Source of the DNA: Acanthosoma haemorrhoidale
Lineage: Eukaryota > Arthropoda > Insecta > Hemiptera > Acanthosomatidae
Length of the DNA stretch: 64,000 bases
Assembly: GCA_930367205.1 (NCBI GenBank)
Contig: OV884011.1
Location: 46,141,754-46,205,753, forward strand
Direction of reading: 5' to 3'
The translations under genes were made by a program, and so were the position numbers. This document shows positions 47,311 through 59,010 of this stretch, in pieces (position 1 is the stretch's first letter; the number at the start of each line of letters is the position of its first letter). A model generated the notes under the pieces. That model saw nothing but the letters and a program-made list of their open reading frames with translations. It was not told where the DNA came from and searched no databases.

Positions 47311-50300
47311 ACGTTGTTCAACTTTTACTCATAACCAAACTAAATGGTTACTCACGATCAATTCCATAGAGTGTTGCTGCTTGTCGTGCAGGTTCATGGA
47401 GTTATAACCGATTCTAACTGGTTTGTTAACTACATGCAATCACATCCTCGTTATTTTATCCTCGTTTTAAAAGTTCACTCACTAAGCGTTCGTAAGGCCA
47501 TTAAGAGTCTGAACCAATCACATCCGAGTGTAATTATGTTAAGAATAAGTTATTGATTTATAGAAACTAGAAATGTCCTAAAATTCTTCTAAGCAAATTA
47601 TCCGAGGATGGAATCAGAAAAGGTCAACTACAACTGAAATTAAAAAATGTTCTTTATAATTTAAAAAAGGTAATACATATGTTGCAATGACATTTTTTAA
47701 CAGCACTAATATCATATCAACGTGATTGGTACTCACTTGGGATTTTCCATCAGAAATATTAGCCAGCAATAAGTGTTATGAACAAAATTGACTTAAGCAA
47801 TTAAAATATTCAGATCCAAATTGGTAAATTGAGGTCATTAATGCCGATTGAAGGATAACAGGAACTCGAATAATAGGATAGTATCTGTTTAACTTTTAAA
47901 TTAATTATTGTTAGCCACATATGATGACAAGTCCGTATTAATTTAAATTAGGTTTGGTGTTTATTTATCAAAATGCGTATTTATTTGATTCTGCTGGAAT
48001 AATTTATTCAATGGCATAATTCAGAATTAGTTCACAAGTGGAATCAACTAATTTCTGTGTCAGGAGAAAGATCTAGGTTTGATTAATGAAACAAATTTTA
48101 CTTCAGCGGAAGGAAATAATATTCTTAGTCATGCTGCTTAGTATCTTTGGTGTATACGACATATTTCCAACTTGTTATAAGCAGAACAATCAGGATACTA
48201 GAAACTACCTAATATTAGACTAGTTTGGGTACACATCCCTCAGTTTTTGACATGAATACTTGGTCATGATGTTAGATTGTGGAATAACTAAAGTAAACTA
48301 TCTTATGGAAAGACGTGAGATTTATCAATTATTTATGTATAATTTTAATTTATATACTTTCAGGAAGATATACAATTTTTCACTTCTTACAATGTTCTTG
48401 TCGATTCTGGTTATTTTCGGCAAGTCATATTATTTATAGCTTAGCTCATTAACTTTTATTGAGGCAACTTCCCCAGTCCTCACTTGACGGGTGGTAACAC
48501 TTAAGGGCGCAGATGGAAAAGGTCGTGGGAGCCAATTATTTAGAATAGAGGTCTGGGAAGGGAAGATAAGTTACTAATAGGATAAGATAATTATAATAGG
48601 GCTGATTATTATAAGTTATGAGACACAGTCCTGTTACTGATAAACATACCATTTGTTAAGACAAGATTATATATATATATATATAGGTGACATAACTGTC
48701 GTTTACGGTAATATTTATCCATATAATTTCTAGCTTAGTTTGTCAGCTTTCCAATGGTACGAAATTTATTTTAATAGCACAAAGCCTACTAGACACAAAG
48801 TCATTTTTGCTTCTGTTTTCCTACATATGACTAAATGGATAGCTTACTGCATCTGACAACTATATGTAACGAGACAAGTATAGAAGCATTAGAAAATAAA
48901 ATGAAATAAAGAAATTACCTCTCTGACTTTCTTTTGTTTTGAATTGGGTCAACCGATTTCAATTTTTTTAACGATATGGTAGATATAAAAGTTTGAAGGA
49001 AAAGAGCTCGAAAGCACAAATGTATTCGTATTTATTCTAAGTGCCCAACAAGTCCCATTAAGAAGGTGATGACTCCAGAGAAGAAAAACACGCGCCATTA
49101 ATAATTGAGACATTTCCAAACTGTGTTTCTACAGTTTAAATCAATAATTAACAGTCAATTCGATATCTGAAATCGAGTGTAGGCTATTAATCCACTCTAA
49201 AGCCCCTATACTTTAGCTGTGTGTATATAAAAACCAAAGAAAAAAATCACCTTCATTCCACAGTTTTACGATCATTCGCTTCACGTTTATATCTCTCTTC
49301 CAGGCACAGATCGGAGTTAATCGATCTATCAAAGCCAAAGAGACGGTCGATAAATAATCGAGAAATTTACGATCTATTTAATTCTTCGTCCTCCTGGAGT
49401 GAGGTTCTCGCCCCCTCTCCCTCCCAATCTCTCTCTCTCTTCCTCTCTCTCCGCTCTCGCACTCTGTCTCCCTCCCGCTCTTCCAGCTCTAAAATAAAGA
49501 TTTTGTCAAGCGAAATAAGCAATAAACCATAGCGGTGTTGTGGCAGCGAAGAGAAAGGGGCTGATTTAAATTGACGTCTCAATGATCTAAGGTTTGCAAC
49601 GGTAAACAAATCGAATGCTGCAGATAAATGGCCAGCCAGTAACTGGTATCCACTGAATTACAGAATATAATCACTGCAAGTAATTTCAAGGTAATGGAAT
49701 GGAAATATAACGTAACAATAAGAAAAAAAATATATCAATTGTAACTTCTGCTTGATTGATATTTCCAATAATCATACAATAAAAAAATAGGCTTGTGAGC
49801 TGCACAAAATCAATTGGTTCTTGTATCTTCTTTATTTTGTTTTGCTCCTTCGTTTGGCATGAATGAGATCATTCATCACAATTATTTATAGCTCTTTTAA
49901 GGCCGATTGATTTTAATTTATTTCATATAATGATAAAAAAAAATAACTCGAGTATTTTTAGGTTTACACATTTCTAAATGGTATTAATTTTTCGTTAAAC
50001 GATTTTGCTATTATAGATGATTTCACGTGCATAAATAATTTACAGGCTATACATTTTATGGAGCTATACAATTTTCTTGTTTAAATCACTTTTTTTTATT
50101 AAAAAAATACTTTTTATGTACATAATTTAATTTTAACGGTATCTACTCTTTTCAGAAAACATTTTCCAGATACATGTCAGGCCTTCGGCGAAGATAAGTC
50201 TACTTTGTATCCGGCAGGCAATTGTCCCGATAATTTTTATATCATTCTAACTGTTCTATGTTTACCTAATAACCAAAGAGAGAAATATTGGTGACCGGGG

Positions 50301-50365
50301 ATTGTATCAACTGAGCGACCCCAGGAGTGACGAAACAATATCTTATGTTTATTTTATTTGTGTAC
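47311..50365. other. Non-coding stretch
   Basis: AT-rich DNA with a TA microsatellite at 48667-48685 and a pyrimidine-rich CTCTCT tract at about 49405-49480, which creates low-complexity Ser/Leu and Arg/Glu frames on the two strands. No gene is supported. Confidence 0.5.
49405..49490 (+). repeat. CT-rich low-complexity tract
   Basis: Imperfect CT dinucleotide and CTCCC repeats. It explains the long but compositionally biased frames at 49221-49609. Confidence 0.85.
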
Positions 50366-51355
50366 AGAATATACCGCTGATGTCCCCACTACTCCCAATA
50401 CCTTTTTGGCAACATTAGCAGATGACACGGCAGTCCTGTCATACCAGCCAAGCCCCGATGCATCAGCCTATAACCTTCAAAAACACCTTGATGAGATGGA
50501 GTGTTGGTGCGGCCAATGGCGAATCAAAGTTAATGAAGAAAAATGTTCCCATATTGCTATTATCATCTGACACAAGTCCTTTAGTTGATGTCCGTGGAAC
50601 CCACTCACGAGGCTAAAAAGACAAGAACTAAACAGTCGTTTCGGACAACTGTAGATAATACTTTGAAGGACATCCAATCTCTCAATAGAAAATAAATAAC
50701 TAATTTTAAAGTAATAGTAAACCCAATCTTGACGTACGGAATAGAGCTATCGCGGACAGCAACAAAGACATCAAGAAAATCAAGCGTCGCAATTCAATCC
50801 TTCAATGAAAAGTCCTGAGAACAATAGTGAATGACCCTTATTACGTCAGCAACAAAACCCTTCATAACGGTATTAATGTACCCTACATACCTGAACTCAT
50901 TCCTTCCCAGTTCATGAAATTCCATTGAATCATATCCAACCACCCTAATCTCCTAACAGTCCTTACATTGCACCACACACCCCTACAATCCTCCTCAGAG
51001 ACTAAAGCGGCAGTGGCCTCTTGACCTGTTATAAATACGTGACAGTGGGAGTCCTGGTAATGGAAAGTTGGACAGGCATATCCTGAGCGTCTGTGACTCT
51101 CGAGTTCTTGGTCAGCCTCCACTGGTTAGTATCTGGTGACGCGGCTGGCGGAGGAGCGTGGGGGAAGTTCCCAAGACTCCGTTTCTTCTTTCGCACGCAA
51201 GGGAGGTGACAACCATGTGTATTTTGGAGATCACCGGGCTATTTGTAAATATTTGATGTATAAGCGAGGGAATGAAGAACTGTTAATATGAGAACATTGA
51301 TCACAGTTACTTATTGTCTTATAATAGGCAGTTTGTAATTTTATCGCAATAAGGA
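50366..51355 (+). mobile_element. 5'-truncated Jockey LINE copy (family C)
   Basis: Begins in the reverse-transcriptase palm, reading YTADVPTTPNTFLATLADDT (FADD site mutated to LADD), then CQWRIKVNEEKCSHI-like sequence to a stop at about 50568. ORF2 continues in other frames (RLKRQELNS, QSLNRK, KVLRTIV near 50610-50850) and is followed by the 3' UTR shared with the copies at 7555, 14535 and 63765. It ends near 51355 at a degenerate poly(A) signal. Confidence 0.8.
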
Positions 51356-52199
51356 ATATATTCACAAAATTCATGTGCAGAGCTTATCATCTGTATTTCT
51401 CTTTTATTACTTTTAGACTCAGAATAAAGTTATTTTTTCATTCATTTAGGTTTAGAAAGGTCACATATTCCTTTCCCACTTACTTTGTTAGGATTTGTAT
51501 ATATTCAAAGAGGATTTCTGTATTCAGCACCACCTGTCCTATACAACTTACCCGGAAGGTTTAAACCAACAGACATGCTTCAGTATGCGCGTGTACCTAG
51601 AATTAAGTCAAGGATAATGAATACAGCGATAAGTTGCAACAACATAAACATTCTTGCCGCATGTAAGGTAGAGTGCGGTCTGTAGATATCAATCCTAGGA
51701 GGGTCGCCCACCGAAGTTCTTCCATTCTCCATTGACCACTTATTCTGACGGGCGGTCATCCGTGTCTTTTTGTTCCCCACGTCTTCTTATTTACCTTTGC
51801 TTCCTTTTGTTAGCTCCTGGCCCTGAAGAAGCCCCTGAAATATGCATGAGAGAAACGTCGTTACGGGGTAATGGGTCCGGGGGCCACACACACCTCTGGA
51901 TGAAGTTATTATCCTTAAGGTTAATTATATATACAAATAGCGGCAATCAGAGTCTAGACTATTTACATAGTGATGGCACGCGTCGGGTGGGGTCTCGTCA
52001 GTTGTCCAGGCTCCACCTCTTATTAACTGACCGTGAGAACATCTGCTCCCCGCTCTCTTATCTCTTTGAAAATTTTAATAATTCTTTACTTTATATTGAA
52101 CTAAATGGTCTATTGGTTAGCAATAGGCTCTTCGACCCAGCATCATTGCAGCCCACAGAGGTAGTAAGGTCGTATCAACTCAAGTATATTTCAAATACG
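51356..52199. other. Unassigned region with a 480-nt open frame
   Basis: A plus-strand frame of 159 codons (51732-52211) is open but starts at TTG, has no domain I recognise and shows no clear splice sites. A CTGAAGA...GAAAC motif near 51825-51860 inside it resembles a hammerhead core. It may be a decayed element. Confidence 0.35.
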
Positions 52200-52330
52200 G
52201 AAGTAGCCTAGAGGCTAGACCGTGGGGCCCTGAGATGGATTCCCAGTTCATCTTCGGGATATTTGTCAGGGGATGAGTCTGGTTGGGGTCAACTCAGTAT
52301 CGAAAGGATAAATGAGTAGCTAATAAAATA
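52200..52330 (+). repeat. Possible tRNA-derived SINE fragment
   Basis: A perfect A-box-like word TAGCCTAGAGG (about 52206) is followed about 35 bp later by a weaker B-box-like GGATTCCCAG. The arrangement is like the pol III promoter of tRNA-derived SINEs. No tail or target duplication was found. Confidence 0.3.
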
Positions 52331-55300
52331 ATATGTACCCACATTAAAATCCCGTAATCACATACAGTTGACAGGCAACTACGGCCTGCCCAGCCTCTTC
52401 CTGTGGTTTTGTAGTAGCTCTCACCGTTGTATACAATTTAACAAGGAGTTAGCGATGCTGAACATATGAAAACAAAAATGAAAAAAATCTCGATGATGTC
52501 CATAATACGTAAATCTCAAATTTGGAAAGAATTCGCACCTTTAAATGTAGGTAATAATAGTTAATTCGACTTAATAGACCCTAGTTTATTTATAATAGTT
52601 ATTGGTCCTTTGTGCTCATATGTTTAACAATAGCTTTTTAGGGTTTGGTGACTTTTTCTAAACATTAAACCCTTATGATCTCGCCCTTGTATGTATCTGT
52701 CTCTCTGTACTGCATGAGCTTTGAGTTCAAACGATAATGATGACATTTTACAAGGAGTCTCCATTTAATATTAATGATACAAGAGAGCTATCTCTAAAAA
52801 TTATGGCTAAGTTTCATTATTTAATCTATATTATATAAAAATGTTTTTCCATAATTCTCAGTACGGTATCAAATTAAAGAGGCATCACACTTTACTTATT
52901 TGTTTTTAATCACACTTTTAGAAGGTGATTATTAGCGGTTAATTACAAATGATGAAATGGATTTGTTGGAGCATCGGGTGACAAACAAGAAGAAATTGTA
53001 TGCAAAATGAGAAATAACTTAAATAAGCGAGGGTTAGAGAAGATTAGAAGCGTTGCGCACAGGACAACCCTGTTGTCCTGCGGAAGGGGTTGTATATGTA
53101 AGGGATATGCTAAAATATTTTATAGCTAATTACAAGTTTTTTTCAATTTATATACTATCTGAAGATGGTCCCAAGGCGACGAAATGTTAATTTTAAATTA
53201 ATTATGCGGATTGAGATCCTTACTCTATAGTGATCCTTACTACTATGATCTCTCTTAGTCGACATGGACTATAATGCTATAATGGATACTTCTATAATAC
53301 AATATCACTTCAACTACTTTTTTTTCTCTCCAAGCCGTCAAGAAGTGTAGCGTGTTATCAAGAAATGTCTATTATTATTCCGCCAGTAGGTCACCGCCTT
53401 GTTTGGGCCATTACCTCTTAAAGAGTTCCTTGAATGAAATGATTTGCCATTTTTCAGATGTCGGCTTATATAAGATGTCGTTGTCAGACCAATAGTCGTG
53501 ACAGAAAATGCTACAAAATACGTCGATGATGCAACGAAGATTAACTATCAATTTTTTTCATTCGCTGTAAATCGAATCGAAATTTTGACCTTATTACTCA
53601 GAATGACAAAAATACTACACAGTCAGAAAGCGTTTCTATTCTTTCTTCTGTCGATGTCATATTGCTGAAGCTGATACTTTTATATTGAAATATTAATTAC
53701 TTGGACCTGAAAATGTTAAAAGTTAGACATTTTTAATATATACTTATTTTCAACATATTTTCTCGTTGATGGATTTTAATAACTAGTCAATAATCAACAG
53801 TTTTGGGGTTGTTTCGTTTATGTTTTTAAAACTTCAGATAGATTGAATAATTTATACTAAACCGTCGACAGACAGACGAAATACGATATGACCGTTACTG
53901 TATAAAATGAGAGCCTCTCCCACATTGGCTTGCCAATAAGAAGTATACAGCGTTCGCGGATAATGCTTGGTAGAGAGGACTAAACAAATTTAATTTTAAA
54001 CAAATTAGGGACAAATATAATCCATACCTGTCGATTACTTAAACGGAGCATTTTCTCCATCGCATGCTGTTATGAAAATCTTTGGATGCGATTATTAAAT
54101 TTAATTGACCGCGAGCCTGGTCCTGGCAGTCTGTTATTATTGAGTGAAAAATCCCCTAATCACTGCTATCGTTGTTAATTGCCAATGGCATGCCGGCCCA
54201 CGCACGCCAGCACGCCACAGCTCTCCCCGTATTAATATTTGCCACATTCGCGGATATTATGTATGCATTTGTTAACATGTAGCTATTGAACAAAAAAAAA
54301 ACAAAAAAAAAACAGCTGTGAAGGCTGGGCAAGACGGATACAAGCAAGATCCAACCATTGTATTATCTATTGGTGACACTTAATGCTGAAGTGTTTTTAA
54401 TGTTCTGTGGGTTATTTCATCTGTTTTAATTGCAGAATAAATAATACTAATCGCCAAAAACACATCACAACTTAAAGTCGGCCGTATTCTCTCTTACGTT
54501 TCAACTATATCGAGTGGGTACATCTTTGGACAATTTAAGGCTTATAGGTCTGAGTTTTCTCCTATGATTCAGGACACATTAAATACCAAAACCCCAAGGA
54601 TTTCTACAATATAGTGGGGTGGAGACGAATTTGATCCTGAGCGAGGTTATTTATTAATTGACATCCCACTTTTAAAACGGGAAAACCTCTCAAACATTTG
54701 AGTTTTCCCCATAGCATCATCCTTGTAGGCTACTAAAATATTTCAAGAGTTTCTGTGCCAGTTTTACCGAGGAGGAAGCAAAACTTCACGGCCGCGCGCA
54801 ATTCACTAAAATCAGCTATCACAAAAACGTCGAGCATGCGAAACAACAGTCACAAATAAATTAACACAAGCAAAACTAAACCTTCTTCAGTGACGGCACT
54901 TGGCATACTTACTGGTGAAAAGTTGTTTTACACAGTCCTACCGGTGAAACTCGATACTACAAAACCTCCATCACATACACAGTTTCTTTAAGGTAAATTT
55001 TTCTTTTTAACCAATACGCTGAATGAAATCCATAACCATCTAAAATCTGCCAGCTTTGCAAGGCCCTGGAAACAGGAAGAGAATAAGAAATGCAGATTCA
55101 TCGCCTGTTTATGGCCGTTGTCGGGATCAATACTTACTTAAGTTCTATCCATGTATATATAAATGTGATGCCTTAAAATCGACAAACAGGAAATAAGGCT
55201 AAATATGGGGCTGGGTTGGCTAGGTTCGGGTCTCACCCATGTATTCTCATTGGTAGCTACTACAAATGAATTTAAATTTACAAATAACAGCGTTGATGAC

Positions 55301-55354
55301 ATGATGCCGAAATAAAATCATTCCAATTTTAATATAGTGCATAGTATTTTAATA
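52331..55354. other. Non-coding stretch
   Basis: No supported gene. A CTGAAGATGG...CGACGAAATG motif lies near 53158-53187. A GC-richer island lies at 54050-54240. About 53830-53930 weakly matches 700-830. Confidence 0.5.
54050..54240. promoter_or_regulatory. Candidate conserved non-coding element
   Basis: A CpG-bearing island with GCCGGC and GCACGCCAGC words among several homeodomain-like words (TTAATTG twice, CTAATC, ATTAATA). There is no real frame and no element similarity. Confidence 0.3.
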
Positions 55355-56140
55355 CGGTGTCCCAGAATCAACGCAAGATTTGATTTAAATAGAAAACACA
55401 GTTTTTAGTATTTTTGTTGTAATTTTTGTATTGAATTATAAAGTAAATAGGATAGGGTTATTTATGGAATAACACATCGGACAAATGGCCTCCACGACTT
55501 TGCTGGCACATACCCTGACCATTTATCATAAATTTGGTTGAATTTCCTCTTTTTGCACGGGTGGATGTTGGCTTGTTAACATACACCTTTGACTTCAAAT
55601 AACCACATAAAAAGAAATCTAAAGGTGTTAAATCACACGATCTAGGGGGCCAATTCTGATCACCGAAACGAGAGAGTACATGAGGAATGTGGCACCATCT
55701 TGTTGAAAACACATATTGGCCACATCAATATCATCCAATTTCGGCACAAAGAACTGTGTTTAAGACGCCAAATTGATGTTCCTGGAACACTCTCACGCAC
55801 TGCTTCGATATTGACATTTGAACGGCTAGTTTTTTGACGACCAGTGTGTTTAGTGTTTCTAATCCAGTCTCTCTAAATTTTTCAATTAATCTCTTCACAG
55901 TTGATGAAGTCAAAACACTATTCCGACCATATTTAGTATGCAATTTTCCGAACTGCGGCCGCCAAAGTTTTATTACTTTCAAGATAATGTTCAACAATAG
56001 AGACACGTTATTCTATCGTGTAACGCTCCATTTTTACTAACCCTAAACTGTCAGCTGTCAAATTGTTTTTTTTAGGGTTGCCAGCACTTTACTGCACAAA
56101 TGGCGGCAAATTCAAATCTTGCGTTAATTCTGGGACACCC
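55355..56140 (-). mobile_element. Internally deleted mariner transposon, 786 bp
   Basis: The ends are inverted repeats of about 30 bp beginning SGGTGTCCCAGAATYAACGC, each flanked by TA (55353-55354 and 56141-56142). Inside is a minus-strand transposase pseudogene missing its central part. The ends are well kept although the coding part is broken. Confidence 0.9.
55458..56031 (-). pseudogene. Mariner transposase pseudogene
   Basis: From an ATG at 56031 the start reads MERYTIE then a stop; after frameshifts it resumes with a helix-turn-helix-like stretch (KYGRNSVLTSSTVKRLIEKF), then joins QQDGA (second catalytic Asp) and WPPRSCDLTPLDFFLCGY (third). The region carrying the first catalytic Asp is deleted. 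It is non-functional. Confidence 0.85.
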
Positions 56141-56142
56141 TA

Positions 56143-58356
56143 TTTCTTTTATTTATGCAATAAAATAGCACTTGGGGAAGTGAGATAAATTTTTAGAAAT
56201 ATTAAATGATTTATTTTTTTAGCAGTCGTAAATTCTTCATCTAAAACTAAGGAGGAAGGTTGAATAAATTAAGCTCATTTATAAAACTCATAAAAGCCGC
56301 TTCCCATAATGTCTCCTCCTTTAATTCCGTCTCCAGCAATGTCTACACGCTATCATTTAAATTTTTTTTTTTAATGAGTCGGTTATTTCTCTTCTAAAAA
56401 TAATTTTATAGATACTCTCCGACAAGGACTTACAGTTCCCTATAATTTATCATTATAATAAGGTAATTTATTTTATCCTTACAGCGCTATAGCACACAGG
56501 TTCGTTACCAGTTATGGACGTTCCAGTGTTCCAATGCCGATTCCTTTCGACTTCGCCATACCGCTTCGGCAATCATTCCCCCAAGAGGAAACCCATAAAA
56601 GGACATAAAACAGTTTATATTGAGTATAATCGTTCGGTACAGGCACCACAAATGTTTATCGGCAAGGATGGGAAAGAAAGGCTTACTACCAGGAAACTAT
56701 GATGTAGGATCGACCAACGGTAACAGAAAGTTAGTAGTCTCCAAGGATCAGTTTCAGAACTGACGACATAAAGAAATTCTTTCGTATCAAATTAAAGATT
56801 TTTAAATCCTGTATAATATGTGATTTGTGTTTTGTCTTTTTAAACCTTAATCTCAAAAGTTCGTAATATTGTCATCAAGATGCAATTAAACTTTAAATTA
56901 AACTTATGGTTAGACGTAGAGACATGATGTTTGACAGAATAAAAGGTACCCTGTGAAAAATATTTAAATAATTATTAATTATTTATAATAATAATAATTA
57001 TTTAGTAAATATTAAAATAAAAATAAAGGTTTCCACAATTAACCGACTTGATTCTTTTTCTATTAATATTATATAGAAAAGTTTTCAATACGATGAGACA
57101 ACTTAAAACGCAAGTATTTTAAAGCTGATTATTTCCCACATACTTTCCGCCAATATTTTTCATCAAAACATACAGCGTTATCAAAGGTTTTGTTGAACAT
57201 ACCTTTAAATGTACGTTAGATAATTTCATTGTCGGACAAAATGCGATCTACAAGGTCTGTTCGAAAGTAAAGCCTTTCCCTTCCGGTTCGACCTAAGCAA
57301 TCGATATATTTTTAGCGATGCGTTAGTGATCCAACAGTAACAACATCTACGACGGAGCAGCGGACCCGAGGAGGACCGGATACACGTGGGCGACCCCCGC
57401 AGAATGGCCAACATAAACAATCCAGCTTTATTCGTCTCCTCCCTGTCTGTCAGTCGGGTATTATTTACTTCAGCGGAAGAATGCTACAATCCACCACCGC
57501 CACCTTACAATCATAAACCATCATTCAGGTCCAATCCACATTATCGTAAATACGGCTGACTACCCTCGTCCCGGGTAGCAGGCGGGTTTAAATTTATCGT
57601 TGTACTTATTTATAAATATTATAGTTCACATATTTACGACCAAACAACGATAAGTTTAACAACAGCGCAGTGCAATAGCGGAAGAATCTTCAAGGGTAGA
57701 GTCCAAAGTGCCGTCCAATATCCTCAAAGATATTGGGGAATTTTAACAAAACAGATGAAACGCGGTCAAGATCAAGATTGTCTTCGAGAGGAATGTAAGA
57801 TGAAGAATCCGTACCTGCTGATTGACAGTAAAGATCGCATTGCGTTATTTATTTTTCCCCTCAAAAGACATCAACCCCAATTATTTATTTATTATTTTTA
57901 AGGCTCTAAATATGGCCTCTAAATAGCCTATGTAATCATAAGCAAAGACGGAATTTTGTTACAATGGTTTCCCTCATGTCCAACCTCATTTTTATTCCAG
58001 TCCCTTAGGTCTTGATCTTGAGAATCATTCGACTTGAACTTGAATTGTCTTTTTCAACTTGCTATTTTATTTTAACGTTTTATGGTAGGCAAACTCTCCA
58101 AAAATGCATACGTCAATTTTCTTGTAGAGCGGTCCTGTCTCGACAAAAGTGCCTTTCTCCGGGCAAGGGAATGTTTGTTCATTCCTCATCTTTGTATTCT
58201 GCGAAATATTCTTCTTTTAGTATAGTAATTGCCCAAAATTCGACAGTGTATTCAGAAGAGGTCTGATAATAGCCTTTTATATCCTGGGATTGATAACAGA
58301 AGGCTCTCAAAATGCTTACGAAGAGAAAAGTATGTCGTACCATCGTTTATGGGTTA
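56143..58356. other. Non-coding stretch
   Basis: No supported gene. The frame at 56514-56702 (62 codons, ending GKDGKERLTTRKL) looks somewhat protein-like, but no splice sites make it extendable. A GC-richer patch at 57220-57560 has no convincing frame. Confidence 0.45.
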
Positions 58357-58467
58357 TACACAGGTGGTCTGAAAAGTTTCCGACCTCAACATGAAGATGA
58401 TAATAAAATAAATAAAGCTAAAAAAAAAAAAGCTTTGTTAGGTCGGAAACTTTTCAGACCACCCTCG
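58357..58467. mobile_element. 111-bp palindromic MITE (copy 2)
   Basis: The same element as at 24279-24373 but in the opposite orientation: CACAGGTGGTCTGAAAAG at the left and the inverse of CGAGGGTGGTCTGAAAAG at the right, around an AT-rich loop with an A run. It is flanked by TA (58355-58356 and 58468-58469). Confidence 0.85.
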
Positions 58468-58679
58468 TATAGTAAGTTTTATATTAATTTACCAACTACT
58501 GCTTGGTTCAGTGAAGTGACAGTCTTTCATAGTGTCAGGTCTAAATCTAAAAGTTGGACCATTTATGCAGAGTGAAACATCGATGAAGACCAATAATTTT
58601 GATAATAACAGAATGGGAGATTTAAAGAAAGAGTGGATGAACACAAAATGTACCCCAAGTTGTGTAAGCCGCATCCAAG

Positions 58680-59010
58680 GGCGGTTCACGTTTTAATTAC
58701 TGGCCGATAATTGAATAAGAGCTTGACCAGTCAAAGATAATAAGCGAGGACTGCGCCTGTGGGATTTTTCTAATTTAAAGCCGAGAAGGATTCTGTTTCA
58801 TTCACACTCTATTAGTTCTAGTGGCGGCCGAGAGGGGATTTTAATAAATTGATACCGCAACGGAGCTGATGTTTAATCAACCATGTGTGGTCCCGGTGGA
58901 GCCCCAGCCTCCTGGGGATAGCTTCAACGTCAGCCAGCAGACTTTCGCCCTGGCGCCATCTGATTCTCCCGTCATGTCAGGGTGCATCTCGGCGTGTAGG
59001 ATACAAATAA
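58680..59010. promoter_or_regulatory. Candidate conserved non-coding element
   Basis: A long GC-richer block with several homeodomain-like words in its first half (TTTTAATTAC, GATAATTGAA, TTTAATCAA) and a CpG-rich second half. A 39-codon minus frame lies inside but has no splice sites. Confidence 0.3.

Noticed and set aside
49221..49609. Ser/Leu-rich and Arg/Glu-rich frames of 80-103 codons
   Set aside because: Both are readings of a CT-rich low-complexity tract on opposite strands.
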